NCBI RefSeq assembly: GCF_000426385.1
Contig: NZ_AUFG01000018.1
Span: 1-64,000 of the forward strand
Direction: 5' to 3'
DNA from: Arsenicicoccus bolidensis DSM 15745
GTDB lineage: Bacteria; Actinomycetota; Actinomycetes; Actinomycetales; Dermatophilaceae
DNA: 64,000 nucleotides
Under the pieces are notes generated by a model. It worked only from the letters and a program-made list of their open reading frames with translations, was not told where the DNA came from and searched no databases. Both the position numbers and the translations under genes were made by a program. Positions 9,313-18,085 of this stretch are shown piece by piece. Position 1 is the stretch's first letter. The number at the start of each line of letters is the position of its first letter.

Positions 9313-10719
9313 ATGGTGGAGCAAACGTGGCACGAAGCACGACTCATCCCTGTCTCGGGGATCAATGGGGCCGAGGAGCAAGAAAGACGTGCTACCTCGG
9401 CCCTGCTCGCGGTCATGGGGGCGGTCCGAGAGTTCGGTCGTGCACTCACGCAGCCGCTGGGAGCGCCCGCCGGACATCTGGAGACCTACATAGAGGTTCC
9501 GTTCACACTGGACGATCGAAACTTGCGGCCCGATGGTCTGATTCGCGCGTCTCGTGGTTCGAAGTCGTGGGCTGCCCTCGTCGAAGTGAAGACGGGCAAC
9601 AACCTCCTCACGAGGGAACAGATCGAGGCCTACCTGGATGTCGCCAAGGACCAGGGATTCGACGCTGTGCTGACTATCTCCAACGAGATCCCCGCCTTGG
9701 CTGGCCAGCATCCAACCCCTGTGGACAAGCGCAAACTACGCAAAGTCTCCCTATATCACTACTCCTGGTCACAGGTTCTGGCTGAGGCCGTGATGCAGAA
9801 GGAGCACCGCGGAGTTGCCGACCCAGACCAGGCATGGATCCTCGGCGAGCTCATCCGCTACCTCGAGTACCGCGGGTCTGGTGCGTTGCAGTTCAACGAC
9901 ATGGGCGCGGCCTGGGTAGAAACGCGGAATGCCGTCGTTGCAGGCACCCTTCGACAGACCGACCCTGGTCTGGCGGATGTTGCGGCCAAGTGGGATGCCT
10001 TGATTCGTTACATAAGCCTGCAGCTTGGGCGTCGGCTGGGCGCTGAGGTCATACCTGCCCTCTCCCGCAAGGAGCTGAGCGACCCCAGTATGCGATCCAG
10101 CCTTGTGTGCAAGGAGCTTTGTAACTCAGCGTCGATGTCGGCGGCGATTCGGGTGCCGAAAGCCATTGGCGACATCGTGGTCAGGGTGGATCTCCGATCC
10201 CGTCAGGTCACCTGCCACGTGGACGTTGACGCTCCTCAGAGCGGTCGTCCGGTCACTCGAGTCAACTGGCTGGCCCGTCAGCTCGCAGGAGCGAGCGACA
10301 ACCTCCGCATAGAAGCCTTCGTCAAGAACGGGCGCGGCTCCTCCTCGGCCGAGTTGCTTGGCTCCCTGCGCACTGATCCCAGCCTCTTGGTCGTCGACCC
10401 AGCACGCGAGTTCAAGACATTTCGAGTTGCTGCAACGAGCGCGCTCGGCGACAAGCGCGGATCGGGTCGGGGCAGCTTTATCGACTCCGTCCACGACGCC
10501 GTGGACGCCTTCTACGTGGACGTCATGCAGGGATTGAAGGCCTGGAGAGCTGCACCCCCAGCCATGAGAGACACCCCCGCCGAAGAGGCCGCGGGCACGG
10601 CACTATCTTCCACCGCCCTTTCATCGCAGGACGAGCCCACCCCTGGTTTCGAGGCACGACCATCCGATTCCTCGTCGACAGACCCCAGCGAGGCTAACCC
10701 GGAGATGACATGGGTGTGA
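9313..10719 (+). CDS. PD-(D/E)XK-type uncharacterised protein
   Basis: A 468-residue protein, no signal peptide. Residues about 58-100 (ETYIEVPFTL..LRPDGLI..ALVEVKTGNN) carry a restriction-nuclease-like PD...EVK core: the PD of RPDGLI and the E-x-K of VEVKTG. It belongs to a widespread family whose annotation is vague ('stress response protein'), and no catalytic role is proven to my knowledge. The tail after about 420 is low-complexity, rich in Ser, Pro and Glu. Base use is clearly less GC-rich than the core genes, and it contains one of the few GTATG sites that break the local motif rule. These are signs of transfer. A nuclease role in defence is an inference. Confidence 0.7.
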   Translation: MVEQTWHEARLIPVSGINGAEEQERRATSALLAVMGAVREFGRALTQPLGAPAGHLETYIEVPFTLDDRNLRPDGLIRASRGSKSWAALVEVKTGNNLLTREQIEAYLDVAKDQGFDAVLTISNEIPALAGQHPTPVDKRKLRKVSLYHYSWSQVLAEAVMQKEHRGVADPDQAWILGELIRYLEYRGSGALQFNDMGAAWVETRNAVVAGTLRQTDPGLADVAAKWDALIRYISLQLGRRLGAEVIPALSRKELSDPSMRSSLVCKELCNSASMSAAIRVPKAIGDIVVRVDLRSRQVTCHVDVDAPQSGRPVTRVNWLARQLAGASDNLRIEAFVKNGRGSSSAELLGSLRTDPSLLVVDPAREFKTFRVAATSALGDKRGSGRGSFIDSVHDAVDAFYVDVMQGLKAWRAAPPAMRDTPAEEAAGTALSSTALSSQDEPTPGFEARPSDSSSTDPSEANPEMTWV

Positions 10720-10962
10720 GTTGGGCGTGACATGAAGGGTCCTTGGCATAGTGGATGACAAATGTCGAGGCCGCCGTTGTCGAGGTGCACTTCCCGGTGT
10801 GACCATGCGTCGCGAGCTGCTCTCGTAGTCCGCGTCGACACCGCGCCCCGCCCGCTGTCGCGTAGGCGCAGGGGGTGCTGCCGAAGCGGGCTCGCTGGGC
10901 GAGCGGTGTCCGACGTGGGATCTATGGTGGAGTGACCAGCGACCAGGAAGGGTGTGGTCCCG

Positions 10963-11814
10963 ATGACGCGCGAGTTCGACATCCGGCTTGTCGGTCATGA
11001 CGCCGCCGACGGCACCCTGCTCGCAGGCGACGCCGTGGCGATCATCGACGCCTTCAAAGACGTCACGTACCGGCTGACCCGGGCCGTGGCTGAACGTCCG
11101 GGCCTGGGCAGGGCAGCGGCCGAGCTGGAGAGGCTGGCTTCGGTGCGGGTGGCCTTGCGCCCAGGGAGCACACGGGTCGTGTTCACCGTGGGCGACGACG
11201 CTGCGCTCGACATCGACCCCTTGGCCGCCAAGGTCGACGAGACCTTCTGGGACATCGTCGACGGCATGGCGCACGATCGTCGTCCGCCGGCGATCTCGGA
11301 CTCGGTGGCGGCGGCGGTGGACGATCTGATCGTCGCGCTCGGCAAGGCTGCTCGCACGGTGGAGGTGTCCGTGCCCGGAGTCGGCTCCCAGACGCTCGAA
11401 GCGGGTGCTATCAGCCGGGTGCCCTGGCAGCGCCGGACGTCGTTGCCGGGTGAGGCCACCATGCACGGGGTGCTGGAGATGGTGGATGCTCGCACCGGTC
11501 ACTTCCGGGTCCGCGATGACGCTCACAACGCCATCGAGCTCCTCGACGTGCCGGAGCCGGAGGCTGCCGCCACCCTGGTGACCCAGAGGGTCACCGTTGT
11601 GGGTCCATTCATCGGCGGCGAGGGGACTCGCCGACCCCGAATGGAAGGCCCCCGCGTCAGCAGGGCTCGCGACATCGGCGAGCTCCTGGGTATGACGGCT
11701 CCACCCGTCTCCCTGCGCGTCGCCATCGCCGCTAGCGAGGCGATGCCCGCCGCAGAACCCTTGGACCTGACCGACGACGAGCTGGATGACTTCTTGGCGG
11801 CGATACGTGCTTGA
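10963..11814 (+). CDS. Uncharacterised protein, partner of a PIN-domain protein
   Basis: A 283-residue acidic soluble protein. I recognise no domain; an N-terminal alpha/beta region with a long Ala/Arg/Glu-rich helix is followed by a beta-rich middle (about 150-220). AGGAAGG lies 11 bases before the ATG at 10963; a GTG three codons earlier is too close to that site. The downstream PIN gene starts within its last codons, giving an overlapping bicistron arranged like toxin-antitoxin modules, but this partner is far larger than known PIN antitoxins. The 243 bases upstream (10720-10962) show no gene. Confidence 0.65.
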   Translation: MTREFDIRLVGHDAADGTLLAGDAVAIIDAFKDVTYRLTRAVAERPGLGRAAAELERLASVRVALRPGSTRVVFTVGDDAALDIDPLAAKVDETFWDIVDGMAHDRRPPAISDSVAAAVDDLIVALGKAARTVEVSVPGVGSQTLEAGAISRVPWQRRTSLPGEATMHGVLEMVDARTGHFRVRDDAHNAIELLDVPEPEAAATLVTQRVTVVGPFIGGEGTRRPRMEGPRVSRARDIGELLGMTAPPVSLRVAIAASEAMPAAEPLDLTDDELDDFLAAIRA

Positions 11815-12238
11815 GGGAGTCGTGCTCCTTGACACCGATGCCTTCAGCAAGGTGGTGATGACGGCGCGCGACCGCGAACCGCAGGTCGCAGACTGGCGGC
11901 GTCGTCTCACCGGGCGCACGATCGTGATCGCAGCCCAGACCGAGGGTGAGCTGCGGTTCGGTGCGTTGTCCGCCAGGTGGGGACCGGCCCGCCTCGCCGG
12001 GCTGGAGGCTCAGCTCGCCCGTCATGCGACGGCACCGGTCACGACCGAGGTCGTCAAGGCGTTCGCCGAGGTTCGGGCCGCCTGCCGGGCTGCCGGTCAC
12101 CCCCTCGCAGACAAGCTGCACATGGGCGATGCCTGGGTCGCGGCCACCGCCATCGCGCATGACCTCCCGCTGCTCGCGGGGGATCGCATCTATCGCGATG
12201 TGCCCGGTCTGAGCCTGCTTGAGGACACCAGTCACTGA
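11807..12238 (+). CDS. PIN-domain ribonuclease (VapC-like)
   Basis: About 143 residues with the PIN-fold acidic tetrad visible: Asp9/Asp11 (LLDTDAF), the Glu of GELRFGAL, and the Asp residues in MGDAWVAATAIA and LLAGD. Such proteins are Mg-dependent RNases, commonly toxins that cut tRNA or rRNA. The start is uncertain: the GTG at 11807 overlaps the upstream gene, whereas a GTG at 11822 follows GAGGGAG too closely. The overlap suggests coupled translation with the 283-residue partner. Its 3' end overlaps an AraC remnant on the other strand by 7 bases. Confidence 0.8.
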   Translation: MLEGVVLLDTDAFSKVVMTARDREPQVADWRRRLTGRTIVIAAQTEGELRFGALSARWGPARLAGLEAQLARHATAPVTTEVVKAFAEVRAACRAAGHPLADKLHMGDAWVAATAIAHDLPLLAGDRIYRDVPGLSLLEDTSH

Positions 12239-12363
12239 CTGAAGCTGGGCGGCACGCCATACATCGCCTTGAACGCCCGGCTGACGTGAGCCGCGTCGAC
12301 CAGGCCCCACCGCGCCCCGATCGCGGACACCGAACGGTCGGCGAGCGCCGGGTCGAGCGTGTC
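12232..12363 (-). pseudogene. AraC-family regulator, C-terminal HTH fragment
   Basis: Directly after the xylulokinase stop codon, and in the same frame, the minus strand encodes about 43 residues: ADRSVSAIGARWGLVDAAHV then SRAFKAMYGVPPSFSQ and a TGA. This is the second helix-turn-helix of an AraC/XylS activator. No start codon or N-terminal part exists, so it is a remnant, probably of a sugar-responsive regulator once near the kinase. Confidence in the homology is good because the conserved F-x-x-x-x-G-x-x-P pattern is present. Confidence 0.65.
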
Positions 12364-13794
12364 TCACGCGGACCAGGGGCGCACCTCGCGATAGCGCGCG
12401 AGCACCTGCGGCCGCGGATCGGCCGGGACGTACTCGGTGCGCAGGGAGGAGGACCAGTCCGGCGGCTCCGGCGTGCCCGCCAGCACCCAGGCGGCCTGCC
12501 GTGCAGCGCCACGCGCGACGTACTCCCCCGAGTCGGGGATGGTCACGGAGACCCCGAGGACCTGCGGGGCGAGCACCTGCACCGCGCGGGAGCGGCTCCC
12601 ACCCCCGACGAGGGTGACGTCGTCGACCACGACGCCCAGGGCGCGGATCGCCTCGAGCCCCTCGGCGAGCAGGCACAGCACGCCCTCGACGGCAGCGCGG
12701 GCCACGTGCCGGGGGGTCATCGTCGCGAGGGTCAGGCCGTGCATGCTCCCGGTTGCACCGGGGAGGTTGGGGGTCCGCTCGCCCTCGAGGTACGGCACGA
12801 CCACCAGTCCGTCGGCGCCGCTGTCGCCCTCAAGCGCCAGCTCGCTGAGCTGGTCGTGCGTGACGCCGAGCAGCCGGGCCGTGGCGTCGAGGACCCGGCT
12901 CGCGTTGAGCGTGCAGGCCAGCGGCAGCCAGGCCCCTGCCGCGTCGGCGAAGCCCGCGACCAGACCCGTCGCGTCGTGGGTGGGGGTGGCCGACACCGCC
13001 GCGACCACCCCCGAGGTGCCGACGGAGACGCTGGTGTGGCCGGCCGACAGCCCCAGCCCGAGCGCGGCGGCGGCATTGTCGCCGCAGCCAGGACCCACGA
13101 CCAGGTCTCGCGGCGAGCGCCCTCGCACGCGTCCCACCTGCTCGCTTGGCCCGGCCACCCGCGGCAGCTGGATGTCGGTCAGTCGGTCCCGGGTGGCGAG
13201 CGCCAGCAGCTCGCGCCGGTAGTCGCCGGTCCCCACGTCGAGGTAGCCCGTCCCGGACGCGTCGGACCGGTCTGTCACCAGGTCGTCGAGGGAGCCGGCG
13301 CCCCGAAGGCGCCACGTCAGCCAGTCGTGCGGCAGCGCGACGACCGCGACGCGTCTCGCGTGCTCGGGCTCGTGATCGACGAGCCAGCGCAGCTTGGCCA
13401 CCGTGAACGACGCCAGCGGGACGCTGCCGGTCGCCTCCGCCCAGGCCCTCCTGCCGGCGCTCGGGTCACCGCCACCGAGGTCGGCGACGAGCTGGTCGGC
13501 GGCTTCGGCCGACCGGGTGTCGTGCCACAGCAGAGCAGGCCGTATGACGTCACCACCCTCGTCGAGCGCCACCATCCCGTGCTGCTGGCCCGCCACCGAC
13601 ACAGCCGCCACGTCGTCGAGCCCGCCCGCCCGGTCGACCGCAGCCTCGTAGGCCGTCCACCAGTGCCGCGGGTCCACCTCGGTCGCGTCCGGGTGCGGCG
13701 CCGAGCCACGACGCACCTCCTCACCGGTGTCAGCGTCGCAGACGACCACCTTGCAGGACTGGGTGGACGTGTCGACGCCGGCGACGAGAGGCAT
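12364..13794 (-). CDS. xylB: Xylulokinase (FGGY family)
   Basis: A 476-residue FGGY carbohydrate kinase that phosphorylates D-xylulose to feed the pentose phosphate pathway. The N-terminus VAGVDTSTQSCKVVVCD carries the phosphate-binding loop, AGQQHGMV and WHDTRS match the xylulokinase sugar-binding segments, and the C-terminal domain has GGGSRS and a late ARGAA. The ATG at 13794 was chosen over upstream in-frame codons because GGGAGAG sits 9 bases before it. No xylose isomerase or transporter is nearby, so specificity rests on sequence alone. An AraC remnant follows immediately downstream. Confidence 0.88.
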   Translation of the reverse strand: MPLVAGVDTSTQSCKVVVCDADTGEEVRRGSAPHPDATEVDPRHWWTAYEAAVDRAGGLDDVAAVSVAGQQHGMVALDEGGDVIRPALLWHDTRSAEAADQLVADLGGGDPSAGRRAWAEATGSVPLASFTVAKLRWLVDHEPEHARRVAVVALPHDWLTWRLRGAGSLDDLVTDRSDASGTGYLDVGTGDYRRELLALATRDRLTDIQLPRVAGPSEQVGRVRGRSPRDLVVGPGCGDNAAAALGLGLSAGHTSVSVGTSGVVAAVSATPTHDATGLVAGFADAAGAWLPLACTLNASRVLDATARLLGVTHDQLSELALEGDSGADGLVVVPYLEGERTPNLPGATGSMHGLTLATMTPRHVARAAVEGVLCLLAEGLEAIRALGVVVDDVTLVGGGSRSRAVQVLAPQVLGVSVTIPDSGEYVARGAARQAAWVLAGTPEPPDWSSSLRTEYVPADPRPQVLARYREVRPWSA

Positions 13795-13869
13795 GCCGGA
13801 CACTCTCCCATCCCGACGCCCGCCCTCGACCCCTCCGATCGCTTCGCCTCTCGCCAAGGACTGCGCGGA

Positions 13870-15621
13870 TCAGCCTCGCCGTGCTGCCTCGCGCTCCTCC
13901 ACCAGCTCCGCCCGCTCCTCGGCCACGAGCCACGACGGGTCGACGTTCTCCAAGGACCCATAGCTCCACTCGGATCGATAGATGCCCAGGACGCCCAGCA
14001 GGGTCGTCGCGCGCTGGCTGACGCTCCCGGACGCGATGCCGCACGCCGCCATCAGGTCGCCCATCGTGACGGGGCCGTACGGACTGGTCAGTTCGTTGAC
14101 GTTCGCCACGATCCAGGCGATGGCGCCGGCGGCCGTGTCGACCCGGCCCCGCATCAGCACCCGGTGGTCGGTCCGCGCGATCGCCGCCAGGACACGACGG
14201 CAGGCCGTGCGCGCCTCCACCCCGTCGAAGAGGTCCTCCATGACGGTGTCCAGCACGGCGGCGATCGCGGTGACGCGGTCACGCGCGGCCTCCGGGACGC
14301 CGGTGAGGTCCAGGGGCTCGTCGGGCAGCGGCTCGGTGTCCAGGGCGTCGAGCACGTCGCGGCCCCCGACGACGGAGGCCAGCGAGTCGAGGAGGTAGCC
14401 CTCCATGCCGGACTCGGTGATCGCGGTGGCCTCGCGCATCTGACGGCGGCGCTCGCGAGCCTCGGGCGTCGTCATACGGCTGCCGTAGAAACGCTCCGCG
14501 GCGTCGATCGCCGCGATGACGCGCTCCTCCTGACCATCGGGCCACGAACGCACCCGCGCCGCATGCCTCGTCATGATCCTGAGGGCCTCCGGCACCAGCG
14601 GCCAGACCTCGTCGGTCAGCGGCAGGTATGGCGCGACCGACTCCAGGATCCCCACGACGGCCGCCTCGGACAGGTCGAGCGGGTCGCCTCCGTGCGCCAA
14701 GGGCCCCGTCACCATCACCCAGATCGCGTCGTACAGCTCCGGGTCGTCGGGCAGGTCCATCCCCCCGATGATCGCCAGGGCCATGGCCCGCTCGGGCAGG
14801 TCGACCTCGTAGAAGATCCCGTCGACGGGGTCGTCCGGACCGAGGTCGAGCGGGGCACCGTCCAGGGGCAGGGACTGACCGGCCCTGGGGTCGCCGCCCT
14901 CGGGACAGGTGGCCAGCGACACCTCGAGCAGCGGCTGGCACATGGGCCAGGTGTCGGACACCGGCCCCTCCAGCATCTCGTTGTGGCGCGCGATCGCCAG
15001 CTCGAGCCGGGCGCGGACATCGGCATGGCTCAGCTCCGTCCACACGGCATCCTCGGTGCCAGGAGATCGCTCCTGCATCCAGGCCCAGATCTGGTCGATG
15101 GTCTGGGGTGCGTAGAACGCGTCCTTGACGATCGTGCCGAGCGAGTAGTCGACGTAGACGAACCAGGTCACCACGCCGCCGTCGGGGAGCGACAGCTGCA
15201 GGTAGAGGTTCTCGCCACGATCACCCGGCGAGGTCATGTGCGCACCCCGGACGGGCACCTGCTGGGCGAGCGCCTGCAGAGCTGCGGGCAGGGGCTGGGT
15301 GCGGCGCATGAGCGCGCGACGGATCGTGACCGACAGCTCGTGGTCCACCATTGGCGCCAGCGCGGCCAGCAGCGCCGTGGTCTCGCGCACGTCGACACCG
15401 ATGAAGCTGTCGACCAGGTCCCCGGCGGACCATCCCACGTCGGCCGGGTGGCGCATCGTCCAGGCGATGCCGGAGGCCATCATGGCCACGGCCCAGGGGT
15501 CGTCGGAGCGCAGGGCACGACGGACCTCCGGCAGGAGCGGGAGGTCGTCGACCGGCGGCTGCGCCTTGGCGCGGGGCTGGGGTCGCTGCTGCGGGGTCCT
15601 GGGAGGTCGACGTCGAGCCAT
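13870..15621 (-). CDS. DUF6398-like domain protein
   Basis: A 583-residue soluble protein. The C-terminal 150 residues (DLTGVPEAARDRVTAIAAVL onward, with RGRVDTAAGAIAWIVANVNE and a final MAACGIASGSVSQRATTLLG helix-turn-helix) resemble the DUF6398 module often attached to pRiA4b ORF-3-type domains. The N-terminal part is acidic with many Asp/Pro turns and is unrecognised. The start ATG at 15621 follows a poor upstream extension. It stands alone between xylB and the MerR gene. Biological role unknown. Confidence 0.65.
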   Translation of the reverse strand: MARRRPPRTPQQRPQPRAKAQPPVDDLPLLPEVRRALRSDDPWAVAMMASGIAWTMRHPADVGWSAGDLVDSFIGVDVRETTALLAALAPMVDHELSVTIRRALMRRTQPLPAALQALAQQVPVRGAHMTSPGDRGENLYLQLSLPDGGVVTWFVYVDYSLGTIVKDAFYAPQTIDQIWAWMQERSPGTEDAVWTELSHADVRARLELAIARHNEMLEGPVSDTWPMCQPLLEVSLATCPEGGDPRAGQSLPLDGAPLDLGPDDPVDGIFYEVDLPERAMALAIIGGMDLPDDPELYDAIWVMVTGPLAHGGDPLDLSEAAVVGILESVAPYLPLTDEVWPLVPEALRIMTRHAARVRSWPDGQEERVIAAIDAAERFYGSRMTTPEARERRRQMREATAITESGMEGYLLDSLASVVGGRDVLDALDTEPLPDEPLDLTGVPEAARDRVTAIAAVLDTVMEDLFDGVEARTACRRVLAAIARTDHRVLMRGRVDTAAGAIAWIVANVNELTSPYGPVTMGDLMAACGIASGSVSQRATTLLGVLGIYRSEWSYGSLENVDPSWLVAEERAELVEEREAARRG

Positions 15622-15660
15622 GCCCCCTACCCTGCCGTATCCCACGCCGTGACGTGAGCG

Positions 15661-16152
15661 TCAGCCGTGGCCAGGCGACGCGGCGTCTGGGCTGCTGGCG
15701 CCTGGCGGCCCGTCCAGGGAGATGGCGGCGTCCCAGTCGGAGGGCACCGGGCCACCGTCGATGACGTCAGCCACCAGCGCGGCGAAGCGCTCGCACTGGG
15801 CGATGTCATGGGCCCGGCAGCGCAGGGAGTGCTCGGTCATGGCCCGCGACCGCTCGAGCTCGCGGCGCTGCTCGTCGAGGTGCTGCAGGTGCGCCTCCAG
15901 CACCTGGTGGCGACCCGGCGCACCCTCGTCGAGGAGCGCGCGGATCTGTGGGAGGGACATGCCGATCAGCTTGTTGCGGGCGATGACGGCGACGCGCACG
16001 AGATCGGCGCGTGCGTAGCGCCGGTAGCCGCTCGCATCGCGCGCAGGGCTGAGCAGCCCCACGTCCTCCCAGTGGCGCAGGACGTGGGTGGGCACGTCGA
16101 ACCGCCGAGCCACCTCGCGGATCGGCAGTCCCGCATCGTCACTTGCCTTCAT
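15661..16152 (-). CDS. MerR-family transcriptional regulator
   Basis: A 163-residue MerR protein. The N-terminal winged helix is clear (LPIREVARRFDVPTHVLRHW, then GYRRYARADL), followed by a dimerisation helix and a C-terminal tail with two Cys residues (SLRCRAHDIAQCE) that might sense metal or redox state. It is divergent from the thioredoxin-reductase-like gene with only 28 bases between starts, so it almost certainly controls that gene. The ATG at 16152 was chosen since upstream codons would run into the shared operator. Confidence 0.85.
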   Translation of the reverse strand: MKASDDAGLPIREVARRFDVPTHVLRHWEDVGLLSPARDASGYRRYARADLVRVAVIARNKLIGMSLPQIRALLDEGAPGRHQVLEAHLQHLDEQRRELERSRAMTEHSLRCRAHDIAQCERFAALVADVIDGGPVPSDWDAAISLDGPPGASSPDAASPGHG

Positions 16153-16180
16153 GTCAACCTGAAGGTACACGCTGGCGAGC
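16153..16180. promoter_or_regulatory. Divergent MerR operator/promoter candidate
   Basis: The 28 bases between the two divergent starts contain the palindrome ACCTGAAGGT (16156-16165), an ACCT-NN-AGGT dyad of the type MerR dimers bind. The very short spacing implies leaderless or nearly leaderless transcripts. The dyad is seen; its use is inferred. Confidence 0.4.
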
Positions 16181-17050
16181 ATGACAATGACGACGGACAT
16201 CGTGATCATCGGCGGCGGCCCAGCCGGGCTGCAGGCCGCCCTGTCGATCGGCCGGGTGCACCGCCAGGCGGTGCTGCTGGACGACGGCTCCTATCGCAAC
16301 GCGCGAGTCACCCACATGCACAACGTGATCGGCCAGGACGGCACTCCCCCGCCCACCTTGCGCGCGGCTGCACGGGCGGAGCTCGCGGCCTATCCCACGG
16401 TGGAGGTGCGCGACGTCCGGGCCACCACCGTGACCCCGAGACCGGACGGCACGTATGCCGTGACCCTCGCCGCGGGTGAGGACCTCGTCGCCAGAGCCGT
16501 CATCCTGGCCACCGGGGTCCGGGACGAGCTGCCGCAGGTCGACGGCCTGCAGGACCTGTGGGGCGGACGCGCCGCGCAGTGCCCGTTCTGCCACGCGCAC
16601 GAGTTCGCCGGGGGACGCTTCGGCATCCTCGGGACCGGCCCGGCGGCCCACCTGACCGCGCTGCTGGAACCCGTCGCCGGGTCGCTGGTGCTGCTCCCCC
16701 TCGAGGGCGACCCCGCAGGTGCGCCCGTCCGCGCGGTGCGGGACACGGGCGGCGGCGTCGACGTGACGCTCGCCGACGGCTCCACCGAGCACGTGGACGT
16801 CCTGTTCCTGCGACCGGAGCTGCACCAGGGCGCGCCCTTCGCCGCGCAGCTCGGCCTGGCTCGCAACGACTCCGGCGCGATCCGCGTCGACGAGCTCCAG
16901 CGCACGAGCCTGCCCGGCGTCATGGCGGCGGGCGACCTCGCGCACGTGCCCGCGCTGCCGATGCCGATGCAGTCGGTCGTCATGGCCATGGCGGCCGGTC
17001 AGGTCGCGGCATCCGCGGCCGTGATGTCGCTCATCGGCCCGCGCCCCTGA
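16181..17050 (+). CDS. Thioredoxin-reductase-like FAD/NAD(P)H oxidoreductase
   Basis: A 289-residue flavoprotein. FAD-binding GGGPAG is at 11-16, the redox pair CPFC at Cys134-Cys137 as in thioredoxin reductases, and the C-terminal FAD motif VMAAGDLAHVP. The second nucleotide-binding motif is GILGTGPAA. It is somewhat shorter than TrxB (about 310) and belongs to the branch of small MerR-linked reductases, so it may reduce a substrate other than thioredoxin. No thioredoxin gene is adjacent. Expression is likely set by the divergent MerR protein. Confidence 0.82.
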   Translation: MTMTTDIVIIGGGPAGLQAALSIGRVHRQAVLLDDGSYRNARVTHMHNVIGQDGTPPPTLRAAARAELAAYPTVEVRDVRATTVTPRPDGTYAVTLAAGEDLVARAVILATGVRDELPQVDGLQDLWGGRAAQCPFCHAHEFAGGRFGILGTGPAAHLTALLEPVAGSLVLLPLEGDPAGAPVRAVRDTGGGVDVTLADGSTEHVDVLFLRPELHQGAPFAAQLGLARNDSGAIRVDELQRTSLPGVMAAGDLAHVPALPMPMQSVVMAMAAGQVAASAAVMSLIGPRP

Positions 17051-17371
17051 GGACTCCCCTCGCCGACTGGTCACCTCCCGACATCCTGGCCGCACCCTCC
17101 CCGTCCGCAGCTTGCCGGTCAGAGGTGGACCTGACCGGCCTTCCAGAAGCCGCTCGCCACGACGTGGCGCCGGGGCACGTCGCGCTCCTTGACGAGGTGG
17201 CGGCGACGGTGGCCACCTCGGCGCACGCCCAGGCATGGTCCACGCCGGCGGTCAGGGGCACCGTCTGCAGGTCGTCGGCGGTCAGGGGCACCGTCTCCGG
17301 GTCAGGGGGCCGGCGTTTCCCGCAGCTGAACTCGGCACGGGGACCGCCCGGCCACACGCCCCTTCCTGAGG
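17051..17371. other. Intergenic region with a 21-bp direct repeat and a DUF6398-like scrap
   Basis: This gap between convergent genes contains no intact gene. The 21-bp sequence CGGCGGTCAGGGGCACCGTC+T occurs exactly twice, at 17246-17266 and 17276-17296 (period 30). Upstream, the forward frame from about 17119 reads EVDLTGLPEAARHDVAPGHV, similar to the DLTGVPEAARDRV segment of the DUF6398-like protein at 13870-15621, so it may be a decayed copy. No terminator hairpin was obvious. Confidence 0.4.
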
Positions 17372-18085
17372 TCACCCCGCGCCGAGGGCCTCCCGCTCCA
17401 GCCGGGAGAGGTCGAGGATGGCGGTCCAGCGGCGCCCGGAGTCGATGACTCCGTCACGTCGCCACTGGCTCATGACCCGCGACACCGACTCCGGGGTGGA
17501 GCGCGCCAGGCCCGCCAGGTCGCTGCGGGAGAGGGGGACCTCGAGCAGGATCCCGCGCCCGCCACGGTCGTTGCCGAGCTTGTCAGCCAGGCGGAGCAGC
17601 GCGGTTGCCACTCGCTGGGCGACCGTGTCCGTGACCTGACCGCCGACATCATCCTGCGCCCGCGCCAGCCGCTCGGCCACGTCATCCAGCACCCGTAGCG
17701 CAACGCCTGGATGCTCAGCCAGCAGCTCACGAAAGGTCGGTTGGTCGATCTGCAACGTACACGTGGGGACCAGCGCGCTGGCGGTATGCCGATGGGCTGA
17801 CTGCCCCAGTGTGCCCATGCCCCCGAAGAGCTCACCGGCCACGAGGATGTCGGCCAGGGTCTCGGTGCCTGTTGCGCTGACCTGACTGAGCTTGACGCGA
17901 CCCTCAGCGACGACATACAGGTGACCGGCGGCACTGCCAGCGTGGAAGATGTGCGTCCCCACGGGCCACGACGTGGTGGCCATCCGCCGATCGATGCGAT
18001 CGAGCTCGGCCGGGGACAGCCCCTGGAAGTAGGGCACGCGGGCCAGGACTGCCATCCGGACGGCTCGCGGACAGCGGTGGGGCAT
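17372..18085 (-). CDS. Crp/Fnr-family transcriptional regulator
   Basis: A 237-residue CRP/FNR protein: N-terminal cyclic-nucleotide-binding beta-barrel (about 20-140, with FHAGSAAGHLYVVAEGRVKL) and a C-terminal winged helix (SRSDLAGLARSTPESVSRVM). An FNR-type four-cysteine cluster is not present; only isolated Cys residues are seen, so an Fe-S sensor is unlikely. The ATG at 18085 gives the usual length; an in-frame ATG at 18163 would add 26 residues. It is divergent from the HMA/P1B-ATPase genes and is the natural candidate to regulate them. Confidence 0.82.
   Translation of the reverse strand: MPHRCPRAVRMAVLARVPYFQGLSPAELDRIDRRMATTSWPVGTHIFHAGSAAGHLYVVAEGRVKLSQVSATGTETLADILVAGELFGGMGTLGQSAHRHTASALVPTCTLQIDQPTFRELLAEHPGVALRVLDDVAERLARAQDDVGGQVTDTVAQRVATALLRLADKLGNDRGGRGILLEVPLSRSDLAGLARSTPESVSRVMSQWRRDGVIDSGRRWTAILDLSRLEREALGAG

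Noticed and set aside
12286-15657. A 1123-codon plus-strand ORF over xylB and the DUF6398-like gene
   Set aside because: Antisense shadow; xylB is clearly real and the putative protein is low-complexity.
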